Source: Haloferax gibbonsii ATCC 33959 (GTDB taxonomy: Archaea > Halobacteriota > Halobacteria > Halobacteriales > Haloferacaceae). From it: a DNA stretch of 39,214 nt. The stretch is taken from NCBI RefSeq assembly GCF_000336775.1, contig NZ_AOLJ01000027.1:90565-129778 (forward strand), in the 5' to 3' direction. The notes beneath the pieces are model-generated. The model did not search any database and was not told the origin of the DNA. It worked only from the letters and a program-made list of their open reading frames with translations. A program made the position numbers and the translations under genes. Shown piece after piece: positions 25,226 through 34,531 of the stretch. Positions within the stretch are counted from its first letter, which is position 1; each line of letters begins with the position of its first letter.

Positions 25226-26191
25226 ATGAGCACGAAACTGGACTCCGTACCGTGGCGTCGCCCGCTGAGAGCGGTGACGCTCCGTATTGAGCAACTTTCA
25301 GACACGCAGTTCGTGTACGTACTGCTGTCTCCCGTCTTCTTGCTCCTAGCGGTGGTGGCGTTCTGGCCCATCGTAAATACGTTCGAGTTATCGCTTCACG
25401 CCGATAGTATCGTCTCTCCCGACCCGATTGGGGAGTTCGCTGGGTTCACGAATTACGTCGACCTCTTTACCGGAGGACTCGACGCGCTGATGCCACGGCC
25501 GTTCGTGAGCCTCTCGCAACCGCTCAAGAGCGCGCTTATCGTGACGGTCGTCTTCGCGGGCGTGAGCGTCTCTATAGAGACGCTTCTCGGGTTCGCTCAG
25601 GCACTGATCCTCAACGAAGAGTTTCGTGGGCGACGATGGGTCAGGCTCGTACTGATCCTTCCGTGGGCGGTCCCCATCGTCATCTTCGGAACGATGTTCT
25701 ACCTTATGTTCAACTCGACCGTGGGGTTCGGCTCGGAAATCCTGCACGGGTTGGGGCTCATTTCGGCGACCCCGTTCACCAGCACACAGGACTCGCTCCT
25801 GTTATTGATTATCGCGGACATCTGGAAGACGACGCCCTTCATGGTGTTACTGATCTTGGCGGGGCTACAGAGCATTAACCGTGACCTATACCAAGTCGCG
25901 GAAGTCGCGGGTGCATCACGATGGCAGCGATTCAGGCACGTCACGCTGCCACTTGTGGCACCCATTCTCGGGGTCGCAATCCTTTTCAGACTAATCCAAG
26001 CACTTCGGGTGTACGGCGTCATCGAGGTCATGGTTGGGTGTAATACTGTCCCTTCGCTGTCCTGTATGGTCGTCAGTACGTTCCAATCGCGGTACTACGG
26101 GACGTCGGCGACGATTGCGTTCACCACCGCAGCGCTCATCGGACTCGTCACGCTCGGATACTTCGCGTTTACCAAGTCGGAGGTCGTCTGA
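25226..26191 (+). CDS. CUT1 sugar ABC permease (MalF-like)
   Basis: 321 residues, six expected membrane helices, first at about residues 30-50 (YVLLSPVFLLLAVVAFWPIV). The EAA loop that docks the ATPase is AEVAGASRWQRFRHVTLPL. It follows the binding-protein gene by 80 bp and overlaps the next permease gene at TGATG, showing translational coupling. Its partner is the MalG-like protein. Confidence 0.9.
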   Translation: MSTKLDSVPWRRPLRAVTLRIEQLSDTQFVYVLLSPVFLLLAVVAFWPIVNTFELSLHADSIVSPDPIGEFAGFTNYVDLFTGGLDALMPRPFVSLSQPLKSALIVTVVFAGVSVSIETLLGFAQALILNEEFRGRRWVRLVLILPWAVPIVIFGTMFYLMFNSTVGFGSEILHGLGLISATPFTSTQDSLLLLIIADIWKTTPFMVLLILAGLQSINRDLYQVAEVAGASRWQRFRHVTLPLVAPILGVAILFRLIQALRVYGVIEVMVGCNTVPSLSCMVVSTFQSRYYGTSATIAFTTAALIGLVTLGYFAFTKSEVV

Positions 26192-27105
26192 TGTTCCATC
26201 GAATCAACACGACGCTCGAACAGCTCTCTGAGACTGCACTCAGGAGCCCGGCAGACGCCAACCGGCTCGTCTTCACTGGTGGAACGATCGTGTTCGTCCT
26301 GACGACGCTGTTTCCCTTCTACTGGCTTTTCGTCCTCGCACTCACGCCGAACGAACTCATATCGAATATGGGGCTGGTTCCGAAGGGCTACAACCTCGCC
26401 GTCTTCGCGCAGGTGTTTCAGGAACTCCCGCTTCACCGCTACATCTTCAACAGCGTCCTCATCTCTTTGATGGTCACGGCGGTCGTGATATCGCTGGGGA
26501 GTGTCGCGGGCTACGCGTTCGGTCGATACGAATTCAGCGGGAAGCGCCCACTGATGCTGATCATCCTCGTTATCTCCTACTTCCCTCCCGCGGCGTTCCT
26601 GCTGCCACTCTTTCGGCTTCTGACCGGGAGCATGACGATTCTAGGCATCCAGACGCCCGACTTCTACAACACGCCACTCGGCGTCGCGTTCCCTCTGAGC
26701 GCACTCACGCTCCCGTTTGCCATCTTCGTCCTCACGACGTTTTACAGTCAGATTCCGGACGGACTCGAAGACGCGGCCCGAATCGAAGGGACGACTCGGT
26801 TGGGTGCGCTCTACAGGGTCATCATGCCGCTTTCGCTCCCCGGACTCACCACTGTTGGAGTCCTGACCTTCATCACGGTGTACAACGAGTTCTTCTTCTC
26901 GTTCCTCATGACCGACGGGAGCGCGGACCATTGGTCCCCACTCGTATGGGGAATCTCGTCGATCATCTTCGAACAGCAGTTCACCACCCCCTACAACCTG
27001 CTCGCCGCAGCAAGTATCATCGGGGTCTTTCCGATCGCGGTACTCGTCCTGTTCGCACAAGAAAAGATCGTCAGCGGCCTAACCGCTGGCGCACTCAAGG
27101 AGTAA
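26191..27105 (+). CDS. CUT1 sugar ABC permease (MalG-like)
   Basis: 304 residues. The first helix (IVFVLTTLFPFYWLFVLALT) and the EAA loop EDAARIEGTTRLGALYRVIMP, with a Pro-rich descent after it, are typical MalG. The ATG overlaps the stop of the MalF-like gene, and GGAGGT about 7 nt before it is a strong ribosome binding site inside the preceding gene. It forms the channel with the MalF-like protein. Confidence 0.9.
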   Translation: MFHRINTTLEQLSETALRSPADANRLVFTGGTIVFVLTTLFPFYWLFVLALTPNELISNMGLVPKGYNLAVFAQVFQELPLHRYIFNSVLISLMVTAVVISLGSVAGYAFGRYEFSGKRPLMLIILVISYFPPAAFLLPLFRLLTGSMTILGIQTPDFYNTPLGVAFPLSALTLPFAIFVLTTFYSQIPDGLEDAARIEGTTRLGALYRVIMPLSLPGLTTVGVLTFITVYNEFFFSFLMTDGSADHWSPLVWGISSIIFEQQFTTPYNLLAAASIIGVFPIAVLVLFAQEKIVSGLTAGALKE

Positions 27106-27108
27106 CTC

Positions 27109-28257
27109 ATGGGAGAAATCCAACTCAACGACGTGACAAAGCGCTACGGTGACGTAACGGCAGTCGACAACATGAATCTCGACCTCGACGACGGCGAGTT
27201 CATCTGTCTCGTCGGTCCATCCGGTTGTGGGAAGTCGACGACAATGGAGATTATCGCGGGGCTGACGATGCCCACAGACGGCAGCATCTTGATTTCGAAG
27301 CAGGACGTGACGAACCTGCCACCGAAAGACCGAGGAATCGCGATGGTATTTCAGAACATCGCGCTGTTCCCGCATATGGATGTCTACGACAACATCAGCT
27401 TCGGACTCCGCCTCCGTAACTACGAGAAGGAGGAAATCGACCGCCGCGTCGAGAGAGCGTCCGACATCGTCCAGTTAGAGGGAATGCTCGATCGGATGCC
27501 TGAAGAGATGTCCGGTGGGCAACGCCAGCGCGTTGCTATTGCCCGGGCTATCGTTCGGAACCCGGACGTGTTCCTGATGGATGAACCGCTGGCGAACTTA
27601 GACGCGAAGCTTCGCGTCCACATGCGGACCGAACTCCAGCGTCTACATAAAGAACTGGAGACGACAATCGTTTACGTCACGCATGACCAAGCGGAGGCGA
27701 TGACGATGTCCGACCGCATCGCGGTCATCGATTCGGGTGAACTCCAACAGATCGACCCGCCGCTCACGTGTTACAACGAACCGTCCAACATGTTCGTCGC
27801 GGGCTTCATCGGCTCACCATCGATGAACTTCGTCGAAGGAACGATCACCGAACACGGCTTCGAGGCCGAGAATTTCGACGTCGAGTTCGAACCCAGTCAC
27901 CTGGACGTCTCACTTGGTGACGACATCACCCTTGGTGTCCGTCCCGAGGACGTCTACCCAATCGACGCTGTGCACTCGCTCGCTCGTCCGACGGAAGAAA
28001 TCGCGGCTGTGAGCGACGTATTAGAACCGATGGGTGACGAGGTATTCGTGTATTTAAAACTCGAAGACGACGTTCAGACTCAAATCGAAGAGACAGTGTC
28101 GAACGACCAACTGTTGATGAGCGTCGAACCCGACAGTTTGATTCAGGAAGACGAACCGGTAACCGTGGTCCTCGACCGAAGTAAGGTCCATCTCTTCGAT
28201 TCGGTGTCGGGCACTGCAATCTGCCACGGATTGACCCCTGCGATATCGCAGCGATAA
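27109..28257 (+). CDS. CUT1 sugar ABC ATPase (MalK/UgpC-like)
   Basis: 382 residues, the usual length. Walker A is GPSGCGKST, the Q loop is VFQNIALFPH, the signature is MSGGQRQRV, Walker B is VFLMDEPLANLD and the switch His follows in VYVTHDQAEAMT. The last third is the TOBE/MDR-like regulatory part (TLGVRPEDVYP). GGAG about 7 nt before the ATG gives the ribosome binding site, within 3 bp of the end of the MalG-like gene. It energises the CUT1 importer. Confidence 0.93.
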   Translation: MGEIQLNDVTKRYGDVTAVDNMNLDLDDGEFICLVGPSGCGKSTTMEIIAGLTMPTDGSILISKQDVTNLPPKDRGIAMVFQNIALFPHMDVYDNISFGLRLRNYEKEEIDRRVERASDIVQLEGMLDRMPEEMSGGQRQRVAIARAIVRNPDVFLMDEPLANLDAKLRVHMRTELQRLHKELETTIVYVTHDQAEAMTMSDRIAVIDSGELQQIDPPLTCYNEPSNMFVAGFIGSPSMNFVEGTITEHGFEAENFDVEFEPSHLDVSLGDDITLGVRPEDVYPIDAVHSLARPTEEIAAVSDVLEPMGDEVFVYLKLEDDVQTQIEETVSNDQLLMSVEPDSLIQEDEPVTVVLDRSKVHLFDSVSGTAICHGLTPAISQR

Positions 28258-28337
28258 GGGAGTCCATACGATTCGGTCACACCGTCAGTACCCAGCCGCA
28301 CTAGACGTAACACGAACGGGACTCGGACACCGCGGTA

Positions 28338-28361
28338 TCGGTTTTTACTTCGAAAACAGGT
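28338..28361. terminator. Possible bidirectional terminator
   Basis: GGTTTTTACTTCGAAAACAGG lies between the convergent ATPase and second TrmB-fusion genes. It offers a T5 tract on the plus strand and a shorter T4 tract on the minus strand, consistent with archaeal T-rich termination in both directions. Confidence 0.35.
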
Positions 28362-28378
28362 CTACACGCTAGCGTCAC

Positions 28379-30619
28379 TCATTCACTCGATGCCCCGGGT
28401 TCGGCACTATCATACGTGGCTATCGCCTCGCGAAGCTCCGCTTCCGTCGGCTCGCGCTCGTATCGAGTAAAGAAGTCTGCGACGGCGTTTGCGACGACAA
28501 GAGACGGACCATCATCAAGTCCGGCCATCTCCGCCACTGCAAAGCCACCGGCGAAGTAGTTCTCTGCGTTTTTCATCACCACGGAGTCGTCGGCGATTGG
28601 CGTTTCGACGACCGTCGTCTCGGCGTGCGGCGTCGTGAGAATCGCCTCATGGGGCGTGTGCACGACGAATCGTGCGATATCGAGCCGTTTGCAGACGTTC
28701 TCAGTCATCCGAACGAGCGAATTCGTAGTGTCTTCATCGAACAGGCGCGCGTAGCGGGCGACCTGTCGCCAGGTCGCGAACAGTGTCACTGGAACTGTCT
28801 CGCTGAACGCCGAGAGGGATGTAATTCCGGCTGGGAACCTCGTGTCGGAGAGGCGTGTTGTATCTCCAGACATGAAATACACCTGTTCCGGGGGCGATTC
28901 GAGTTTCGGCCACACCTCTGTTCGTATCCCGTCGAGAACCGTCGGGAGGCGCGGAAACGACGCCCATACGCCGATGCTCACATGGGTCGCGTCGTCGAAA
29001 ATCTCGATGAGTGTTCGCACCGGGACCGACTCACAGAGCGACTCCCAGTCTAAGGTTGAATGAACTCCGCCCTCGCTCAGTACGACTTTTCCATCGGTAA
29101 ACTGTACGAGATCCCCCCGAGACGGCTCACCGATCGAAACGAGTCGCTGGTCTGGGAACCGTTCACGGAATTCGTGGAGGAGCGGCTGGCCGTACATTCC
29201 GACGAAGGTCACGTCGTTTCCGAGCGTGGCGGGGACGCCACCGGTGTTGACGCTGTGACCCCCCGCGATGGCGGCTGTCTCAACCCACTCCACGAATGGC
29301 GACTGCGTCGCGGTGTCGGCCTGACCGAGGGCCTCTCTGAGCGCCTCGAAGTCGTTCATCGGTTTGTACGAGTCGGGGCCGGTCCGTTCCGCGACGATTT
29401 GTTTCATGTGGTCGATCGCTCCGTCGAACCCGACCGCGAAAGTTCCGCCACCGAACGACGTGGGCAGCGACTCACGGCACTCACTGAGGTGTCGCTTTGT
29501 CCCGTCGGAGAGCCGTTGGTACGGCGAGTCCATTGAGGGACCATACAGAGTCAATCGGCGCGCTTCGTACTCCTCAGACGTTGTCTTCCACCCGCCAACG
29601 GTAGCCGTGCGGTTGACTCCGTCATCGGTCGGAAGTTCGACTTCGATATGCGCGCGGGTGTCGTACTGCGAGTAGTAATAATCAATCACAGTCCCTCGAA
29701 GATGAACCGCTTCACCAGTATCCGTGTCGTATCCGTCGAATTCGAGTTCGAACGATTCGAGTGGTCGGGTTCGGGCCGCGGCTCGTAAATCGTCGAGACA
29801 GTTGCGTATTCGGAGGTACGTTTCGGGGAAGACGAGTTGAGTGTCGTCGTCCGGTGCTGCGATGGGGGTCGAAAGTGGCCAGACAGAATCCGCGAGAAAC
29901 CGGTCGAACAGCAAGGCGAGTTCCGAATTGGTAATGTGATACCCCATGGGCTCCGACACAGCGTGGCTCGTAAACGACCCCGTCCAAAAGAACCCCTTTT
30001 TTCTGTCGGCTGAGACGACGAACGGTTCCTCGCTCGCGACACCGCGAATCGTTTCTGCTAACGAATGATCCTCCTCGGAGAGGACCCGGTGCTCATTGGA
30101 GAGTTCACCGTCTGACAGTCCCGACAGGACGAGGTTTGTCTGAACGTCGGTATCGCGAGGGAGGACCTCCCGAAGCAGTGAGAGCGATCCTCGAGGTGCG
30201 AGAACGAACAGACTATACTCAGCCGAATTGATGACGCGCTTCAGATATTTTTTGATGCCTACGTTGCTCGTGAACGTGCTCACCCCGCCTTCGACCTCAT
30301 CGACTACTTGGTGAAGCTCATCGAGAATCGCTTCCGTGTTTTCGATCCGCTCACGGATCGGTGAGAGGACTTCAGATGGGTCAACTGCGTAGGCCTCTTT
30401 CGGATACCCGTCGACGACTTTCACGAAACCGCGCGTGCGGAGTGTTTGAATAACGTCGTAGGTGCGTTGCTGCGGGACGCCGCTCGATTCGGCAACGCTC
30501 GACATGGATTGACGTCCACCGCGGACGAGGGCAAGATAAACATCGGTTTCGTACGGTGATAAGCCGACGTGCTCCTCAAGTACCGTGCTCAAGTTATTCT
30601 CGCTTATGTCTCCGGTCAT
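28379..30619 (-). CDS. TrmB-family regulator fused to a degenerate PfkB-like domain (second copy)
   Basis: 746 residues from the ATG at 30619; the open frame extends 49 codons upstream, but those residues are not TrmB-like. The layout repeats that of the protein at 2571: winged helix (MSSVAESSGVPQQRTYDVIQ), linker and TrmB sensor, beta-rich TrmB C-terminal domain (LEFDGYDTDTGEAV, TATVGGW), then a kinase-like domain (FAVGFDGAIDH, GGHSVNTGGVPATLGNDV). The segment matching GAGDAFTAGF is NAENYFAGGF, with Asn687 in place of the catalytic Asp, so phosphoryl transfer is unlikely. It converges with the CUT1 operon (121 bp apart). It probably senses a sugar and controls neighbouring fructan genes, by inference. 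Confidence 0.85.
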   Translation of the reverse strand: MTGDISENNLSTVLEEHVGLSPYETDVYLALVRGGRQSMSSVAESSGVPQQRTYDVIQTLRTRGFVKVVDGYPKEAYAVDPSEVLSPIRERIENTEAILDELHQVVDEVEGGVSTFTSNVGIKKYLKRVINSAEYSLFVLAPRGSLSLLREVLPRDTDVQTNLVLSGLSDGELSNEHRVLSEEDHSLAETIRGVASEEPFVVSADRKKGFFWTGSFTSHAVSEPMGYHITNSELALLFDRFLADSVWPLSTPIAAPDDDTQLVFPETYLRIRNCLDDLRAAARTRPLESFELEFDGYDTDTGEAVHLRGTVIDYYYSQYDTRAHIEVELPTDDGVNRTATVGGWKTTSEEYEARRLTLYGPSMDSPYQRLSDGTKRHLSECRESLPTSFGGGTFAVGFDGAIDHMKQIVAERTGPDSYKPMNDFEALREALGQADTATQSPFVEWVETAAIAGGHSVNTGGVPATLGNDVTFVGMYGQPLLHEFRERFPDQRLVSIGEPSRGDLVQFTDGKVVLSEGGVHSTLDWESLCESVPVRTLIEIFDDATHVSIGVWASFPRLPTVLDGIRTEVWPKLESPPEQVYFMSGDTTRLSDTRFPAGITSLSAFSETVPVTLFATWRQVARYARLFDEDTTNSLVRMTENVCKRLDIARFVVHTPHEAILTTPHAETTVVETPIADDSVVMKNAENYFAGGFAVAEMAGLDDGPSLVVANAVADFFTRYEREPTEAELREAIATYDSAEPGASSE

Positions 30620-30814
30620 GGCTGAGGGTTCTTCTACACCACAATGAGTGTATGGGACGGTTCCAACAACACTACTGAGCGAAATCAAGAACGGTCGATT
30701 TGAATGTGTGACTTGCTCGTCATTGTCTGTTTGACTAGTTTTCCTCCGGTGCAAGTACACAGACACTACGACACATCGTTGTTTAGATGAAGAGACTCAG
30801 TCAGTATGAGGAGT

Positions 30815-31414
30815 TACCACTAGTGTAAATCCACACGACCGAGTGTTCACTTAGAGAGACAAATGATTCTTCGATTACTCGGTGTTGAACGGTCCTATCA
30901 ATGTTTTTATCAATGGGTATGACGGTTAGCTGATAGCGGACACAACTCGACTGAGGCGAACCCGAAGCGGGTTGCGGTCGACGAGACCGCTGTCAAAATC
31001 AATGGCGAATGGTCTTGGTTGTGCACTACAATAAAAACCGAGACAAAAACTGATTCTTGACGTCGAATTGTTTGGACGGCATGGTACCGACCCGGCTGCT
31101 GCGTTTCTCCATCGACTCTCGGAGAAACACGATATCTCAGACGCTGTGTTTCTCGTTGATAGCTACGGATATCAGACTGCACTCTCTCGATTAGGATTGA
31201 ACGGTTGGCTTGACTACATCGAGTGAAACCATATCGAAACATGGTTTCACACCCTCAAAATCTGAGTCGATCGCTTCCATAATTCGTGGGTGGGCAGTCA
31301 CGGAAGCGTCCACGAGTGGTTCATACAGTTCGCGCAATACTAAAACTTCTAGCGACCACATCAAGCGCTCAATTGGCGAACGCCGGTTGAGGAGGTCACT
31401 AACTAGACAGTGCC
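30815..31414 (+). pseudogene. Degenerate IS6-like transposase with right end
   Basis: Reading the plus strand with frame changes gives IHTTECSLRET (from about 30823), ILRLLGVERSYQ, RLADS, NPKRVAVDETAVKINGEW (about 30959-31012), then after a frameshift LDVELFGRHGTDPAAAFLHR, NGWLDYIE, a stop, NHIETWFHTLK, VDRFHNSWVGS and RPHQALNWRTPVEEV. These are the DDE core and C-terminus of a haloarchaeal IS6-family transposase. At least four stops and a frameshift make it dead. TAACTAGACAGTGCC at 31400-31414 is its right end. Its left end is lost upstream of the second TrmB-fusion gene. Confidence 0.8.
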
Positions 31415-31561
31415 GATGTGGCAGCCATATCAATATATGTATATATAATATCACAGAAGCACCAGTCAGTCAGTGCCAGTGGCCGGAGAGAAAAATTGCG
31501 TTGGTTAAGTGGCACTACCAACGCCGACTCTAGTACGGACTGGTAATGATGTTAGCGTAAA
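31415..31561. other. Gap between IS relic and levansucrase
   Basis: A/T-rich at its left (repeated TATATA-like bases near 31436-31448). I see no gene and no clear terminator for the levansucrase that ends at 31562. Confidence 0.4.
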
Positions 31562-32959
31562 CTATTTCGGTCCGTTGCCACGGGAGCGCGCACCGACAGA
31601 TGCGGGGAATTGTCCGTCTTGGAGTTCTGTCGTGACACTCGTCTCGGTACCGTCGATCTGGAGTTTGAGACTCGGAGCGAGGGTTCCGCCGAACGCCTCC
31701 TTCAGTTCTTCGCCGTAGAGTCCGAGCGTATCGACGTCTTGGAAGTTCACGAAGCTCTCAACGATACCGTCTTTGCCGTGCGGCATTGCGAGCCACGAAT
31801 ACGTCTGGAACGGCGCTTCCTCCGGGTTAGCGACGACGAGACTGCTCCCGTTGAGCGGCTCCATATCGCTGTCGTAGAGGCCGTCAGCCGCGAACCCGTG
31901 AAGCGCTTCCGGACCCGGCGGCTTACCTTCCTTCCGGAATCTACCGCCCTCGCTCCAGAGCTGAGGCGCGTAGGTGAACTCGTGAGTGATAAAGAAGAGG
32001 TACCACTTGTCCTCGTGGAAGATGAAGTGAGGCCGCTCAGTCTGCTGGCTCACACCGACCGCCTCGAAGATCGGCGGCATCAGCTTCCACTCGGTGAGCT
32101 CGTCGTTCATCGCCTTCGCCGCACCGATGTTACCGTTGTAGTTCAGCGGATTGGTGGGATCGTCGTTTGCCGTCGGCGTGTTCCCCTCGAAAATCATCCA
32201 ATCCTCGCCCGTTTCGGGATGCGTGAAGTACCAAGGGTCGCGGAACGCGGTGATGATCCCACTGGAGTTTTCGAGCTTTTCATACATCTCGCCGTCGGCT
32301 TCGGCGAGGATGTGGTGGGAATCGGATTCGGTGATATGAACGTCCTGCGGGCCGGTTTCGATAGTAGCACCTTTCGCGAGGGCAAGGCGCTGACGTGCTT
32401 CGGGAAGCGCCTCCGCCGCGGTGTAGAAGTGGTAGATCTGCTCTTCGTCTTGGTCGTACATCGCAGACCCGGCCCACGTCTGGTTCCCGAGGAAAGCGTC
32501 TTCGTCGAAGACTTCGCCGCCGAACTGCCATCCCTTCGAGCCTTCGCTCTTGCCGGTGCGCGAGTAGAAGTATCCGACGCGTGCGTAGTTGTGGCGGTCT
32601 CCAGGGACGTTGATCTCAGGTCTGGTCTTGTCGGCAACCAGTGAGAAAATGATCTGATAACCGTCAATGACTGCGATCGAGCCGTCGCGGTTCCGGAGCG
32701 GCCACGTGTCCCAGACCCAGTACCCCGCTTCCTCGGCAATCTGGGTCGGGTCTTCGTCCAGATAAGGGGCAGTGTTTTCGTCCGTGACTTCAATCTCGTT
32801 GACCATCTCTTCGGTCCACTGAGCCGGCTCTTGCACTTCGACCGCTGCTGCGGAGTCGCTCGCTGCTCCGATACCGACTGTAGCGGCGACACCGAGTGCA
32901 CCGGTCGTTTGGAGGAACTTACGACGCCCAAACGTACGCTTGGAGTTGTCTTCCGTCAT
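31562..32959 (-). CDS. Tat-exported GH68 levansucrase
   Basis: 465 residues from the ATG at 32959, chosen because TATTTATC on the minus strand (32987-32994) lies about 28 nt upstream and because it places the Tat motif (GRRKFLQTTG, 11-20) near the N-terminus; there is no lipobox. GH68 triad: nucleophile Asp84 in VWDTWPL, transition-state Asp241 in FRDPWYF and acid/base Glu308 in TERPHF. Such enzymes transfer the fructosyl unit of sucrose to build levan or short fructans, or to water, releasing glucose. It is secreted, so sucrose would be used outside the cell. It lies 213 bp after its paralogue, from which a separate A/T-rich promoter divides it. Confidence 0.92.
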   Translation of the reverse strand: MTEDNSKRTFGRRKFLQTTGALGVAATVGIGAASDSAAAVEVQEPAQWTEEMVNEIEVTDENTAPYLDEDPTQIAEEAGYWVWDTWPLRNRDGSIAVIDGYQIIFSLVADKTRPEINVPGDRHNYARVGYFYSRTGKSEGSKGWQFGGEVFDEDAFLGNQTWAGSAMYDQDEEQIYHFYTAAEALPEARQRLALAKGATIETGPQDVHITESDSHHILAEADGEMYEKLENSSGIITAFRDPWYFTHPETGEDWMIFEGNTPTANDDPTNPLNYNGNIGAAKAMNDELTEWKLMPPIFEAVGVSQQTERPHFIFHEDKWYLFFITHEFTYAPQLWSEGGRFRKEGKPPGPEALHGFAADGLYDSDMEPLNGSSLVVANPEEAPFQTYSWLAMPHGKDGIVESFVNFQDVDTLGLYGEELKEAFGGTLAPSLKLQIDGTETSVTTELQDGQFPASVGARSRGNGPK

Positions 32960-33172
32960 TGCAACTCGATGTAGGACAGTCGTATAGATAAATATTTCCA
33001 TGTTCTAAAATATAATATTATACTAACAACAAGTATAAAATTAGTATAGATGGCACTGGTCGGCTGAACACGAACGTCCCGTGGATCGATGCCGGATTCG
33101 ATACGGAACCTGAGCGATTTGGACGGGGAGTCTACGGAGTGCCCGAACCAGTTCTCGCGATCCGCGGGAGTC

Positions 33173-34531
33173 TCAGCGTGATTGCTTCGGCCCTTTGCCC
33201 GAAGAACCACCCGAGGGCAAGAAGTGGCCGTCGTTGAACTCCGCGACGATTCGTGTCTCGGTACCCTCAAGCTGGAGTTTCAAACTGGGTGCGAGCGTTC
33301 CACCGAAGAGTTCCTTCTGTTCTTCTGGTGGGAGATAACCGACCTCATCGAGGCTGATGGAACCGCGAGAGGTGTCATCGAGACCTCGGAAGTTCTCGAA
33401 ACTCTCTACCAGTGCGTTGTCGCCTTGGGGCATCACGAGCCACGAATAGGCCTGGAACGGCGCTTCTTCGGGGTTCGCGATGACCAGCCCCCCCTCGTTG
33501 AGCGGTTCGTAGTCGCCATACATTGAGTCACTCACGAACCCGTACAGGCCGTCGGGACCATCGAGTCCGGGTGCAAAGGTAAACTTGTGACTGATGGTAA
33601 AGAGATACCACTTCCCGTCGTTGAAGACGAAGTGCGGACGTTCCAGTTGCTGGTTGGTTCCAATCGCCTCCAGCACAGGCGGCAGCAGCTCCCACTCGGT
33701 CAACTCGTCGTTCGTGGCCCGCATGACGCCGATGTTCCCGTTGAAGCTCTGAGGGTTACCAGGGTCTCTGCTTCCCGTCGGGGTGTTTGCCTCGAACACG
33801 ACGAAGTCCTCGCCTGTCTCGGGGTGTTGGAAGTACCAAGGGTCACGGAACGCGTAGACAATGCCTTGTTCCCGGGACTGCTCCAGGGTCTGATACAGCT
33901 CACCGTCAGGCGTTCCCATGATCACGTGTTCTTGCTCACCGGTCAGCTCGACGCCCTGTGGCCCAGTTTCGATAGACGAACCGATTGCGAGCGCGGGACG
34001 CTGTCGAAACTCCGGGAACGAGCTGACGGCAGTGTAGAAATGGTAGATCTGTTCTTCGCCTTGGTCGTACATCGCTGAACCGGCCCACTGATGGTGGCCG
34101 AGCGGTGCCTCGAACGCCTGCCCACCCTCTTGCCACGTCTGGCCGTCCCGTGAGTAGAAGTACCGGATGGTTGCTTCGTTGTGGCGGGCACCTGGAACGA
34201 GGTCATCGGACGCAGTTAGCGAGAAGACGATCTGCCAGCCGTTGATCTTGACGATCGAACCGTCGCGGTTCCGGAGCGGCCACGTGTCCCAAATCCAGTA
34301 GTCGTCGGAGATGGATTCGGAGTTCTCTTCGATGAGCGGTGCGGTAGTGTCGTTGGTCAACGTGATGTTCGCTGCCTCTGCGCGCGTCCACTGGTCGGCG
34401 TCGCTCGTCTCGACGGCAGCTACAGAACCACTCGCCGACAAGAGACCGAGGCCAGCAAGGCCTAAGCCCGCACTGGTCTTTAGAAACTGTCTTCTGTTCG
34501 TTCCCGTCGAACTGTCTTGGTTTGATACCAC
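33173..34531 (-). CDS. Tat-exported GH68 levansucrase (second copy)
   Basis: 452 residues from the GTG at 34531; TTTATT on the minus strand (34557-34562) about 28 nt upstream fits a leaderless start. Tat motif NRRQFLKTS (12-20), hydrophobic stretch, and an A-x-A-type cleavage region (SVAAVE, about 36-41). Triad: Asp82 (IWDTWPL), Asp230 (FRDPWYF), Glu297 (LERPHF). It resembles the downstream copy along its whole length, so tandem duplication is likely. The copies differ in loops (for example GRFRKEGKPPG is absent here), which may change product size. It is divergent from the giant GH32-lectin gene. Confidence 0.92.
   Translation of the reverse strand: MVSNQDSSTGTNRRQFLKTSAGLGLAGLGLLSASGSVAAVETSDADQWTRAEAANITLTNDTTAPLIEENSESISDDYWIWDTWPLRNRDGSIVKINGWQIVFSLTASDDLVPGARHNEATIRYFYSRDGQTWQEGGQAFEAPLGHHQWAGSAMYDQGEEQIYHFYTAVSSFPEFRQRPALAIGSSIETGPQGVELTGEQEHVIMGTPDGELYQTLEQSREQGIVYAFRDPWYFQHPETGEDFVVFEANTPTGSRDPGNPQSFNGNIGVMRATNDELTEWELLPPVLEAIGTNQQLERPHFVFNDGKWYLFTISHKFTFAPGLDGPDGLYGFVSDSMYGDYEPLNEGGLVIANPEEAPFQAYSWLVMPQGDNALVESFENFRGLDDTSRGSISLDEVGYLPPEEQKELFGGTLAPSLKLQLEGTETRIVAEFNDGHFLPSGGSSGKGPKQSR

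Noticed and set aside
30816-30830. ACCACTAGTG sequence upstream of the second TrmB fusion, resembling the CTAG-centred dyad before the first
   Set aside because: It falls in or directly beside the IS6 relic: the bases that follow read as the VxIHTTECSLRET part of the transposase. The resemblance is more likely chance than a shared operator.
31610-32644. Plus-strand open frame of 344 codons
   Set aside because: Antisense to the first levansucrase, whose catalytic motifs are all present on the other strand.
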